Assembly: GCA_002451085.1 (NCBI GenBank)
Contig: DKBE01000044.1
Span: forward strand, 37,299 to 53,311
Reading direction: 5' to 3'
DNA: 16,013 nucleotides
Source: Proteobacteria bacterium UBA6908
GTDB lineage: Bacteria; Pseudomonadota; Gammaproteobacteria; Acidiferrobacterales; UBA6901
Part shown: positions 1-8,554 of the stretch, one piece after another
How the letters are laid out: each line of letters begins with the position of its first letter
Numbering within the stretch: position 1 is the first letter of the stretch
The notes under the pieces: model-generated
What the model was told of the DNA's origin: nothing
The model's input: the letters and a program-made list of their open reading frames with translations, nothing else
Database searches by the model: none
Translations under genes and position numbers: made by a program

Positions 1-524
1 GCCGCCATTTCCAGGCTCATGATGTTGCCGAACAGGCGCACGGCCAGCGCCACGGTGCGCGTAATTTCACTGATCAGGTGGAACGGCAACAGAATCGGGC
101 TGGGCGAGAGGTAATGGCGCAAATAGGCACGCAGTCCCTGGGCGCGAATGCCAAACCAGTGGACCGAGAGAAACACCAGCAGTGCCAGCGCAGCGGTGGC
201 AGACAGGTCGCCAGTCGGTGAGTGCACACCCGGAATGAGCCCGGCGAGATTGGCGACCACCAGGAATACCCACAGCGTTCCAATCAGCGGCAGCATGTGG
301 CGTGCCTGTGCCGGGGCCACGGCCGCGATGGCCGCTTCGAGCGTCACCACCACGCCCTCGATTGCAGTTTGCAGCACCCCGGGACGCAACGACAGCCGCC
401 GGGTCAGCAATACGGACAGCAACCCGAGAGTCGCCATGATCACCCAGGTCGTGACCACCGTCGCGGTGATGGCAACCGGACCGAGCTGCCAGACGGTTGC
501 GATTCCCAGCGGTTCGCCTTGCAT
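1..524 (-). CDS. atpB: F-type (N-ATPase) ATP synthase subunit a, partial (C-terminus outside window)
   Basis: Membrane subunit a of the Fo sector, which with the c-ring carries ions across the membrane during ATP synthesis or hydrolysis. The first 174 codons are visible. The frame begins MQGEPLGIATVWQLGP, has hydrophobic segments, and contains ITRTVALAVRLFGN near the window edge. That holds the arginine in an (L/V)RLFGN context that is essential in all a subunits. The ATG (524-522) overlaps the TGA of the upstream atpQ-like gene in a TGATG junction, so the two are translationally coupled. It follows beta, epsilon and AtpQ in the order typical of N-ATPase operons, except that atpR is missing before it. 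The identification is firm from the RLFGN motif and context. The c, b, alpha and gamma genes would be expected beyond the left edge. Confidence 0.93.
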   Translation of the reverse strand, partial: MQGEPLGIATVWQLGPVAITATVVTTWVIMATLGLLSVLLTRRLSLRPGVLQTAIEGVVVTLEAAIAAVAPAQARHMLPLIGTLWVFLVVANLAGLIPGVHSPTGDLSATAALALLVFLSVHWFGIRAQGLRAYLRHYLSPSPILLPFHLISEITRTVALAVRLFGNIMSLEMA

Positions 525-792
525 CATCGCTCCCGGATGAACAGGTAAACGTTGACGGCGCCAAGGAACACGCCAAGCAGAATGAGGCTGACCGTCCAGC
601 GGATCGAGTAACCGGCCACCAGGCTGTCCAGCCATCTGCCGAGGTAGGCGCCACCGATCACCGGCAACACCAACAGCAGTCCGAGTGTGCCGATGAACAC
701 AGTCTGTGCCAGCAGGGTGTTGCGTTCCGACTCCGCCTTGCGCAGTCGCCGTGCCTGTTGTTCCAGGCGTTGTCGCAGGCGTTCGTCTTCAT

Positions 793-796
<4 letters not shown>
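524..796 (-). CDS. atpQ: AtpQ/AtpI-like small membrane protein of the N-ATPase operon
   Basis: A 90-residue protein with a charged, Arg/Glu/Gln-rich N-terminal helix (about residues 2-25) followed by two hydrophobic segments. The first contains GGAYLGRWLD, matching the G-x3-G-x2-LD pattern of the AtpI/AtpZ/AtpQ family; these are accessory proteins linked to Fo or c-ring assembly and cation handling. I chose the GTG at 796 because it forms a 4-base GTGA overlap with the epsilon stop, the same coupling style as the neighbouring junctions, with a GAGGGGG run just upstream. An in-frame start at 829 would add 11 residues and overlap epsilon by 37 bases. It lies between epsilon and subunit a. The family call is based on topology, motif and position; the precise role of AtpQ is not established. 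Confidence 0.82.
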
Positions 797-2639
<1,843 letters not shown>

Positions 2640-2665
2640 CTAACACCGCGGTCGATTTTGATTGA

Positions 2666-2679
2666 TTGACGTACATCAA
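2666..2679. promoter_or_regulatory. FNR/ANR-type operator between divergent atpD and LOG genes
   Basis: The sequence TTGAC-GTAC-ATCAA matches the FNR/ANR/DNR consensus TTGAT-N4-ATCAA at nine of ten defined positions. Its centre (2672.5) lies in the 189-base region between the divergent atpD and LOG starts. A TCAAAT hexamer at 2704-2709 (plus strand) and a TAGGGT hexamer at 2642-2637 (minus strand) would place transcription starts about 42-44 bases from the centre on each side, the class II spacing expected for FNR activation. The palindrome is seen directly; the regulator and both start sites are inferred. Confidence 0.6.
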
Positions 2680-2789
2680 TAAAACTATTGCGATCCAAGT
2701 CGGTCAAATGTTGCACCAGAGATGGCCGTACCCGTTTGTCTGTGGTGAGATAACCCGGCAAACAAATCCGATCATTCAGGACCGACGCC

Positions 2790-3767
2790 ATGCACAACAA
2801 GAACGGTCGTGATAGCCAGCGACTCAGTGCGAAAATACCGACCCCGGCCCATCCACGCCAGCGACGCAAGCCGCTGCCCGGGCATGAGCCGAAACCGGTG
2901 CATGAAGATGCCGACGCGCCGCGCCGGGTGCAGGCGATACTGGAAAGTCCGAGCTACCTCGAAGGGGACGAGGATGTGGCCTTCCTTAACCTCGACGAGA
3001 CCCGCGGGGTACGGCTGCAGATCGATTACGCGAAGCCGGAGTTGCTGCTCGGCCAGCATCATGTCCGCCACACCATCGTGGTATTCGGCAGTACCCGCAT
3101 TCCCGAGCCGGCATCAGCCGTGCGTGAGGTGCAGTTGCTGCGTGAGCGCCTGGCCGCCGAACCCGACACTCCGGAACTTCGCCAGGCGCTGGCCATTGCC
3201 GAACGCCTGCAGGCAAAAAGCCGATACTACGAAGTGGCGCGCGAATTCGGCCGCCTGGTGGGCGAGGCTGGCAAGAACAGCATCGACGGCAATCTGGTGG
3301 TGATGACCGGCGGCGGCCCGGGCATGATGGAGGCCGCCAATCGCGGTGCCTACGACGTCCAGGCCAAATCCGTCGGGCTGAACATCAATTTGCCGCACGA
3401 GCAGTATCCCAATCCGTACATCACACCGGAGCTGTGTTTCCGTTTTCATTACTTTGCGCTGCGCAAATTGCATTTCCTGTTGCGCGCCAAGGCGCTGGTG
3501 GCGTTCCCCGGAGGCTATGGCACGTTTGACGAGCTGTTTGAAACCCTGACCCTGATTCAGACCCGCAAGATCCCGCCGCTGCCCGTGGTGCTCGTGGGGG
3601 AGGACTACTGGCGGCAAGCCGTGAATTTCGATTTCCTGGTGGAGGAAGGCGTGATCGATGCCGAGGATCGCGAACTCTTTTGGTACGCCGAAACCGCCGA
3701 CGACATCTGGCAGGGCATTCTGCACTGGCACCGAATGAGCGGCGCACCGCTCCTGCCCATGCCCTGA
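2790..3767 (+). CDS. LOG-family (TIGR00730-like) nucleotide 5'-monophosphate phosphoribohydrolase-like protein
   Basis: A 325-residue cytosolic protein with a Rossmann-like core. IVVFGSTR (about 96-103) is the first strand, GGGPGMMEAANRGA (174-187) and PGGYGTFDEL (240-249) are the hallmark motifs of the LOG/'lysine decarboxylase-like' family. Characterised members hydrolyse nucleotide monophosphates to base plus ribose 5-phosphate. It differs from short LOG proteins by an N-terminal extension of about 95 residues rich in Pro, Arg and His at the start, and a charged helical insert (about 110-165) between the first strand and the GGGPGMM motif. ATG 2790 is preceded by AGGA (2778-2781). It lies 25 bases upstream of the beta-CASP gene, so the two are probably co-transcribed, from the FNR-box region. 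The true substrate cannot be read from sequence. Confidence 0.9.
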   Translation: MHNKNGRDSQRLSAKIPTPAHPRQRRKPLPGHEPKPVHEDADAPRRVQAILESPSYLEGDEDVAFLNLDETRGVRLQIDYAKPELLLGQHHVRHTIVVFGSTRIPEPASAVREVQLLRERLAAEPDTPELRQALAIAERLQAKSRYYEVAREFGRLVGEAGKNSIDGNLVVMTGGGPGMMEAANRGAYDVQAKSVGLNINLPHEQYPNPYITPELCFRFHYFALRKLHFLLRAKALVAFPGGYGTFDELFETLTLIQTRKIPPLPVVLVGEDYWRQAVNFDFLVEEGVIDAEDRELFWYAETADDIWQGILHWHRMSGAPLLPMP

Positions 3768-3792
3768 AGGCGCCAGCCCACAGGAGGCAGAC

Positions 3793-5181
3793 ATGAAAAT
3801 CTCATTCCACGGGGCCGACCAGGATGTGACCGGCTCCTGCCATCGCATCGAGTGTGCCGGCAAGCAAATCCTCATCGATTGCGGGCTCTACCAGGGAGGA
3901 CGCGAACTGGATGAAGAGAACGCCGAGCCGTTCGGATTCGATCCGGCGAAAATCGATTATCTGTTGTTGACGCACGCGCACCTCGATCACTGCGGGCGGA
4001 TTCCGTTGCTGGCGACGCGCGGATTTCGCGGCGAGATCATCACGACCGCCGCGACCCGTGAGTTGGCACGACTGGTCATGCTGGATGCCGCGCACCTGCA
4101 CGAGGAAGAGGCGGAACACCGCAATCGTCACCATCCGCACCATGGTTCCAGCCATGCGCCCGTGGTCCCGCTGTACACCACGCTGGATGCACTCAATGCC
4201 CTCGAATATTTCGGGCGCACCGCGCGCTACGGCGAACCGCTCGACCTTGCGCCCGGCGTACAGGTGACGTTCGTCGATGCCGGGCATATCCTCGGCTCGG
4301 CCAGTGTCACCCTGCAGCTGGACGAGCATGGGCAGCGGCGCACGGTGGCGTTCTCCGGAGATCTCGGCAACGCCGGCCGACCGCTGTTGCGCGAACCGGT
4401 ACCGCCGCCGCACTGCGATGTCGTGGTGATGGAGACCACCTACGGTGACCGCCGGCACAAGCCCATCGGGCCGTCGGTGGAGGAGCTGTACGTCGCGATC
4501 ACTGAAACTTTTGCGCGTGGCGGCAATGTCGTGATACCGACGTTTGCGCTTGAACGTGCCCAGGAGATTCTTTTTTTCCTGCGCGCCGGTGTCGACCAGA
4601 AGCGGCTGCCGCGCACCATGCAGGTGTTCCTGGACTCCCCCATGGCGATCTCGGCGACCAAGATTTTCGAACATCATCCGGAGTGCTACAACGGCGGGAT
4701 CGGTGCCGAGCTACGAGCCGGCCAGGATCCATTTGTCTTGCCGGGACTGCACTTCACGCGTACGGCCGAGGAGTCGATGGCGATCAACCGGTTGGCCGGC
4801 GGTGCCGTGATCATGGCCGGTTCCGGAATGTGCACCGGTGGGCGGGTGCGCCATCATTTGAGTCACAACCTGTGGCGGCACGAGGCGAGCGTGGTGTTTG
4901 TCGGTTATGCCGGACGCGGCACCCTGGCGCGACGGATCATTGACGGGGCCAAGCAGGTACGCCTGTTTGGCGAAGAGGTTCCTGTGCATGCCAGCATTCA
5001 TACCATCAATGGTTTTTCCGCCCATGCCGATCAGCCGGAGCTGCTCGCCTGGCACCGCGCGATCCACCCGGCGCGTACCTTCCTTGTGCACGGCGAAGCC
5101 GCAACCATGCTCGATTTCAGCCACTTGCTGACGGATACCCAGGTCGTGATTCCAGAGCGTCATCAGAGTTTTGGTCTCTGA
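3793..5181 (+). CDS. Metallo-beta-lactamase/beta-CASP RNase-like protein (COG1236, CPSF73/YSH1-like)
   Basis: A 462-residue protein of the beta-CASP branch of the metallo-beta-lactamase superfamily, whose members are mostly zinc-dependent RNA endo/exonucleases. The HxHxDH motif is at 61-66 (HAHLDH), the next metal His in DAGHILGSA (His164), and the bridging Asp in FSGDLG (Asp190). The beta-CASP part shows PTFALERAQE (250-258), AGSGMCTGGRVRHHL (from 342) and GFSAHAD with His411, the usual motifs A-C. All metal ligands appear intact, so activity is expected. A His-rich patch (RNRHHPHHGSSH, about 110-121) is an unusual insertion after the HxHxDH motif. The start is backed by AGGAGG at 3782-3787. 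It is downstream partner of the LOG gene. RNA is the likely substrate, but this is family inference. Confidence 0.92.
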   Translation: MKISFHGADQDVTGSCHRIECAGKQILIDCGLYQGGRELDEENAEPFGFDPAKIDYLLLTHAHLDHCGRIPLLATRGFRGEIITTAATRELARLVMLDAAHLHEEEAEHRNRHHPHHGSSHAPVVPLYTTLDALNALEYFGRTARYGEPLDLAPGVQVTFVDAGHILGSASVTLQLDEHGQRRTVAFSGDLGNAGRPLLREPVPPPHCDVVVMETTYGDRRHKPIGPSVEELYVAITETFARGGNVVIPTFALERAQEILFFLRAGVDQKRLPRTMQVFLDSPMAISATKIFEHHPECYNGGIGAELRAGQDPFVLPGLHFTRTAEESMAINRLAGGAVIMAGSGMCTGGRVRHHLSHNLWRHEASVVFVGYAGRGTLARRIIDGAKQVRLFGEEVPVHASIHTINGFSAHADQPELLAWHRAIHPARTFLVHGEAATMLDFSHLLTDTQVVIPERHQSFGL

Positions 5182-5407
5182 CGTTCGGTTAATCGTGGTT
5201 TGGCAATACACGCGGATTCAGGGATCACGCATCGCGCGAAGAATTTCCCGGACGCAGCAGATGATCCGTGGAGGGCATGGCCGCCGCCCGTGCCGCGGCA
5301 GATGACCAACGGGGCAGCACCCGGAGTGTCGGCTTTTCACACAGTTCGGGGCCGATGGCTGTAAGATGGGAAGACCAAGAACACAATATCAGACCTCAGG
5401 AGACAGC

Positions 5408-5941
5408 ATGACTTATTCCAGAATTTCAACAGCCGTAAGCGGCGTCGGCATTGTGGTCCTGTTGGCCGTCATCGCCCTGACCGGTTGCAATCGCAATACC
5501 GAGCCCGTGAGTAACGCACCGCTGGTTACTACAGGTGAGTCTGCGGAGTATCCGATGGCGGCCTCGGCCCCGGAGTCAGCAGCCAATCCGACCTCCGGCC
5601 TCAAGGTAGTCGTGTCCCTGAGCCCGGCAGTCGCCAGCAAGGCGGCACCGAATGATGTAGTGTTTATTTTTGCGCGCGCTGCCCAGGGTCCGCGCATGCC
5701 ATTGGCGATTGTTCAGAAGCAGGTGAAGGATCTCCCGGCGACGATCGTTCTGGATGACAACCACTCCATGAGTCAGGAGATGAAGTTGTCGAGTGTGCCC
5801 GAGGTGGTCGTGGTGGCGCGTGTATCCAAATCAGGAATGGCCGGTGCGCAGGCCGGTGACCTGGAGGGCATGAGCCAGCCGCTAAAACGCGGCACCCAGT
5901 CCGTCAACATCAGCATTGCCAAGGTGGTGACCGGTAAATAG
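5408..5941 (+). CDS. Lipoprotein consisting of a free-standing CcmI/CycH C-terminal-like domain
   Basis: A 177-residue predicted lipoprotein. The N-terminal hydrophobic segment ends in the lipobox LTGC (Cys27), followed by an Ala/Ser/Pro-rich linker to about residue 63. The rest (64-173) closely resembles the C-terminal periplasmic domain of the cytochrome c biogenesis protein CcmI/CycH: VVVSLSPAVASKAAPNDVV, then FIFARAAQGPRMPLAIV, KDLPATIVLDD and ARVSKSG.AGAQAGDLEG. In CcmI this domain binds apocytochrome c for the haem ligation machinery. Here the CcmI membrane helices and TPR part are absent and no ccm genes are nearby. The start at 5408 is set by AGGAGA at 5398-5403; an in-frame upstream ATG at 5366 would spoil the signal peptide. 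Resemblance is from memory of the family; function in this context is unknown. Confidence 0.8.
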   Translation: MTYSRISTAVSGVGIVVLLAVIALTGCNRNTEPVSNAPLVTTGESAEYPMAASAPESAANPTSGLKVVVSLSPAVASKAAPNDVVFIFARAAQGPRMPLAIVQKQVKDLPATIVLDDNHSMSQEMKLSSVPEVVVVARVSKSGMAGAQAGDLEGMSQPLKRGTQSVNISIAKVVTGK

Positions 5942-5943
5942 GG

Positions 5944-5993
5944 TGTTCTTGAACGTATCTCAACGGAGAATGGCTACAAAGAACAACTGAGAT
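5944..5993 (+). repeat. Two interleaved inverted repeats just after the CcmI-like gene
   Basis: TGTTCTT (5944-5950) is the exact reverse complement of AAGAACA (5979-5985), and ATCTCA (5957-5962) of TGAGAT (5988-5993). The arms interleave, so the two hairpins exclude each other or form a loose pseudoknot. There is no U-tract. They begin three bases after the stop codon. Role unknown; chance is possible. Confidence 0.3.
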
Positions 5994-6115
5994 GAATCGC
6001 ATGGGCGCAGGCCGGAAACGGTCCTCTCCATTTCGGCTCGTTGTTTCCCCGCATTGGGTGTATTGTCGGCGTCACCAGGACTGATCTGGCCACAATTCCT
6101 TCAGGAGTGATAACA

Positions 6116-6229
6116 ATGAGCAAAGGCATGAACAGCAAGAAGCAAACCCGCAAGGCACCTGCCAAGACCATGTTGGAGAAACGCGCCGCCAAGAAGGCGA
6201 AGAAGGCGGGTAAGGGCATAATGCACTGA
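6116..6229 (+). CDS. Small lysine-rich microprotein, 37 residues
   Basis: A 37-residue protein beginning MSKGMNSKKQTRKAP, with 11 Lys and 2 Arg and only one acidic residue. The second half is Ala/Lys-rich (AAKKAKKAGK). No signal peptide or membrane segment. A good AGGAG Shine-Dalgarno (6103-6107) lies 8 bases before the ATG, supporting translation; an in-frame start at 6041 exists but lacks a ribosome-binding site and encodes unlike sequence. Similar tiny 'MSKGxxxKK' basic proteins are, as far as I recall, scattered through gammaproteobacterial genomes as hypothetical proteins. A nucleic-acid- or ribosome-associated role is suggested by charge only. It sits 60 bases upstream of the VF530 gene on the same strand, which may be coincidental or an operon. 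Confidence 0.68.
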   Translation: MSKGMNSKKQTRKAPAKTMLEKRAAKKAKKAGKGIMH

Positions 6230-6289
6230 ACACGCCGCGGTTGGTGCCGCGATGCCGGGAATCCGACCACTTTATTTCCAACACGAAGC

Positions 6290-6514
6290 ATGGCTGACCT
6301 GCAACCGAAGAATCCCCTGCATGGGGTAACTCTGGAAGCCATCGTTACCCGGCTGGTTGAGCACTTTGGCTGGACCGAACTTGGCCGGCTCATTCCCATC
6401 AAGTCCTTCACCACCAATCCGAGTATCCCGTCCAGCCTCAAGTTTCTGCGCCGTACTCCCTGGGCCAGACAGAAGGTGGAGCAGCTGTATGTGCGCACGT
6501 TCGCGAAGCAGTAA
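6290..6514 (+). CDS. VF530 family (DUF2132) small protein
   Basis: A 74-residue protein matching the VF530/DUF2132 family across its whole length: NPLHGVTLEAIVTRLVEHFGW at the N-terminus (quoted in part as NPLHGVTLEAI), then IPIKSFTTNPSIPSSLKFLR and TPWARQKVEQLY near the C-terminus. The family was first described from Vibrio fischeri structural genomics as a small helical protein with suggested DNA binding; its cellular role is not known. Length is the family norm. The ribosome-binding site before ATG 6290 is weak (a CGAAG run), so expression may depend on upstream translation of the microprotein gene. The family assignment is confident; function is not. Confidence 0.9.
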   Translation: MADLQPKNPLHGVTLEAIVTRLVEHFGWTELGRLIPIKSFTTNPSIPSSLKFLRRTPWARQKVEQLYVRTFAKQ

Positions 6515-6547
6515 TCAGCATATCGGTGGCGTGTTCGGAGACTGGTC

Positions 6548-7138
6548 ATGAAGCAGATGTCCGCTTCCTGTGAGCGCAACAGGGATCCGATCCTGGCGGT
6601 ACTGCGCGAGGTGTTGCCAAACTCCGGACTGGTGCTGGAAATCGGCAGCGGCACCGGCCAGCACGCGGCGTATTTTGCGCCGCGCTTGCCGCACCTCCTC
6701 TGGCAGCCGAGTGATCTGGCCGGAAACCACGACAGTATTCGTGCCTGGGCGGCAGAGGCGATGGCGCCAAACTTGCGGGCGCCGTTGGTGCTGGATCTGC
6801 TCGCTGAACCCTGGCCGATCGCGCATGCCGATGCCATGGTGTGCATCAACACCGTGCACATTGTTGCCTGGGCGGGGGTCGAGAACCTGTTTGCCGCGGC
6901 ACAGCGGTTACTGCCGCCAGGTGGATTGCTGTACGTATACGGTGCGTATCGCTATGCCACCCGTCCGCTGGAACCGAGCAATGAGGAATTCGACCGCTGG
7001 CTCAAGGGCCGCGATCCGCTCTCGGGTGTGCGCGACTTCGAGGCCGTGAACAGGCTGGCTGAACAAAACGGCCTGAAGCTGGCGGGCGACCGTGCCATGC
7101 CCGGCAATAATCGTTCGATCTGGTGGCAGAAGGCTTGA
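6548..7138 (+). CDS. DUF938 class I SAM-dependent methyltransferase-like protein
   Basis: A 196-residue protein of the DUF938 (methyltransferase-like, UPF0585) family. It starts with the family signature CERNRDPIL (8-16), followed by motif I LEIGSGTGQHA (30-40) for SAM binding and the acidic QPSD (53-56) at the end of the second strand. INTVHIVAW comes mid-protein, then LPPGGLLYVYGAY and a C-terminal NNRSIWWQK typical of the family. Length is normal. No experimental substrate is known to me. ATG 6548 is preceded by CGGAGA (6535-6540). It lies 33 bases after the VF530 gene and its stop (7136-7138) sits within a repeated TGATC region upstream of the hemolysin III gene. Confidence 0.9.
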   Translation: MKQMSASCERNRDPILAVLREVLPNSGLVLEIGSGTGQHAAYFAPRLPHLLWQPSDLAGNHDSIRAWAAEAMAPNLRAPLVLDLLAEPWPIAHADAMVCINTVHIVAWAGVENLFAAAQRLLPPGGLLYVYGAYRYATRPLEPSNEEFDRWLKGRDPLSGVRDFEAVNRLAEQNGLKLAGDRAMPGNNRSIWWQKA

Positions 7139-7144
7139 TCGACC

Positions 7145-7172
7145 CATGATCACGGTGTGGTCGTCATGATCA
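7145..7172. repeat. Direct repeat of CATGATCA, 20 bases apart, over the hemolysin III start
   Basis: CATGATCA occurs at 7145-7152 and again at 7165-7172. Each contains the palindrome TGATCA. A further TGATC lies at 7136-7140. The second copy includes the ATG (7166) of the hemolysin III-like gene. The 20-base period equals about two helical turns, as for paired operators, but no binding protein is indicated. Confidence 0.35.
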
Positions 7173-7780
7173 AGGGTGAACGATTTAACGGCATCTCGCA
7201 CCTGATCGGAGCCGGATTGGCAATCGCCGGTGCCGTGGTGCTGGTGGTGGCGGCCGCGCAGGATGGCGAGGCGCGGCGTCTCGTGGCCTTTAGTGTCTAC
7301 GGCGCGACGCTGTTTCTGCTGTACCTCATCTCGACGCTCTATCACAGCTTGCCGGGGCGGGCGAAACGCGTTTTTCAGGTACTCGACCATCAGGCGATCT
7401 ATTTGCTGATCGCCGGTACCTATACGCCGTTCACGCTGGTCACGCTCAACGGCCCGACAGGCTGGTGGCTGTTCGGCGTGATCTGGGGCCTGGCCCTGCT
7501 CGGCCTGGTGCTGGACGCCCTGCCGCGACGCGGCGCCCGTGTGGTGCCGTTTGTCATTTATTTCACGATGGGCTGGCTGGTGGTGCTGGCGCTCAATCCC
7601 CTGCTGGAAGCACTGCCGCGAGCCGGTTTCTACTGGCTGTTGGCCGGTGGACTCCTTTATACATTTGGAGTTGTGTTCTTTGCGCTCGATCGGCGCTACC
7701 CGTGGATGCACGGGGTATGGCACCTGTTCGTTCTGGCCGGCAGCATCAGCCACTATGTGGCGGTTCTCAGCTATGTATGA
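7166..7780 (+). CDS. Hemolysin III / PAQR-like seven-helix membrane protein
   Basis: A 204-residue inner-membrane protein with seven hydrophobic segments, belonging to the HlyIII/YqfA/PAQR family. The first segment follows MIKGERFNGISHLIGA, the usual family opening. Conserved polar residues are in place: STLYHS (His60), DHQAIYLLIAGTYTPF (Asp74, His75) and HGVWHLFVLAGSISHY (His182, His186), the expected zinc-binding and catalytic-like positions of PAQR proteins. Members are named for a Bacillus cereus hemolysin but most are probably not toxins. ATG 7166 is chosen because it matches the family N-terminus; GTG codons at 7155 and 7157 are nearby alternatives, and no clear Shine-Dalgarno is present. 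It is 27 bases after the methyltransferase gene. Confidence 0.9.
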   Translation: MIKGERFNGISHLIGAGLAIAGAVVLVVAAAQDGEARRLVAFSVYGATLFLLYLISTLYHSLPGRAKRVFQVLDHQAIYLLIAGTYTPFTLVTLNGPTGWWLFGVIWGLALLGLVLDALPRRGARVVPFVIYFTMGWLVVLALNPLLEALPRAGFYWLLAGGLLYTFGVVFFALDRRYPWMHGVWHLFVLAGSISHYVAVLSYV

Positions 7781-7881
7781 TGGTCCGCCGTGTTTCAATC
7801 CCGGGTTCCGATCACGATGAAAAATTGCTCGACCTCCGCACACCCTCCGGCTAGGCCGAATTCACTGCAGCCGGTAAGATG

Positions 7882-7909
7882 GCGCTTCCGATTTCGTTGA
7901 AGGAAGCGC
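7882..7909 (+). promoter_or_regulatory. Perfect 8-bp hairpin directly upstream of the ribosome-binding site of the secreted-protein gene
   Basis: GCGCTTCC (7882-7889) and GGAAGCGC (7902-7909) form an 8-bp stem with a 12-base loop. The Shine-Dalgarno GAGGG follows immediately (7910-7914) and the ATG is at 7920. The structure could affect ribosome access or transcript stability; it has no U-tract, so it is not a typical terminator of the gene upstream. Confidence 0.4.
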
Positions 7910-7919
7910 GAGGGTGCAT

Positions 7920-8414
7920 ATGCTTAGAGCGTTGAGCGTCATCGGGGTGCTGTGGGCATACAGTGCAAATCCGGCCTACAGCGCCGAACCACCGACTTTT
8001 GAACAATACAAGGTGAATGAACTCTTCGATAAGGCCCCGGCACCGGTTGACGTAAAGAGCCACCCGCGGGCAAAACGTTATCGGCAGGCGCTGTCCGCCA
8101 GCGCCAGCCAGGGACCGAATTTTGCGGGCCACTTCAGAATCGTCACCTGGGGCTGCGGTACGGCGTGCCTCGAGCTGGCCATCGTCGATCTCGAGAACGG
8201 GCACGTCATTTTTCCGAACAACTTGAAGCGCGATTACTACCAGGGGGTACGCGACGGGACCGAACCGTTCAGCTTCCGGAAAGACAGCGCCTTGTTGGTC
8301 GTTGCCGGCTCGCCGAACAATCGCGAACGGCTGGGATTGCATTATTTCCTGTGGAAGCCCGATGAACTGGTGGACATCTTCGAGATCAGGCACAGCTTCT
8401 CGCCGACTTACTAG
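7920..8414 (+). CDS. Secreted protein of unknown function with a GPNFAGHF/WGCGTAC motif
   Basis: A 164-residue exported protein. The N-terminal hydrophobic stretch ends at PAYSA|EPP, so signal peptidase I cleavage after about residue 22 is likely. The mature part has a conserved-looking core GPNFAGHFRIVTWGCGTAC (65-83) with Cys79 and Cys83, which could form a disulfide in the periplasm, then LELAIVDLENGHVIFP. I recall uncharacterised secreted proteins with a very similar core in many proteobacteria, but I know no function. ATG 7920 is picked over GTG 7914 because GAGGG (7910-7914) is at correct spacing. It lies alone between the hemolysin III-like and peroxiredoxin genes, with gaps of about 140 bases on each side. 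Confidence 0.78.
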   Translation: MLRALSVIGVLWAYSANPAYSAEPPTFEQYKVNELFDKAPAPVDVKSHPRAKRYRQALSASASQGPNFAGHFRIVTWGCGTACLELAIVDLENGHVIFPNNLKRDYYQGVRDGTEPFSFRKDSALLVVAGSPNNRERLGLHYFLWKPDELVDIFEIRHSFSPTY

Positions 8415-8554
8415 GACTATCGCACCAAACCAGTACTTGCTGTGTGGTTGAAGGGGCGTGGATGAATGCGTAATGTCGGACGCTGGAGTGTGGTGAGACT
8501 GCAGCCAAACATCCCTCCGCGAACGACCGTCGCCAACTTCAGACCAGGATCCAC

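Noticed and set aside
67..654. 195-codon open frame on the minus strand over the subunit a / AtpQ junction
   Set aside because: Overlaps two genes with clear ATPase motifs in another frame; its sequence is Arg/Gly/Ser-rich shadow coding with no domain.
3114..4677. Long minus-strand open frames opposite the LOG and beta-CASP genes (253 and 291 codons)
   Set aside because: Antisense to genes with complete catalytic motifs; long antisense frames are expected in GC-rich DNA and these show no recognisable domain or ribosome-binding site.
5336..5367. TTCACA and TAAGAT as a promoter for the CcmI-like lipoprotein
   Set aside because: The spacer is 20 bases, outside the usual range; not supported enough to list.
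5974..6861. 295-codon minus-strand frame across the microprotein, VF530 and methyltransferase genes
   Set aside because: It runs antisense to three better supported genes and contains nothing recognisable.
6908..8393. Minus-strand frames opposite the hemolysin III-like and secreted-protein genes
   Set aside because: Rich in Arg, Gln and His as is usual for shadows; the opposite strand encodes clear membrane and secreted proteins.
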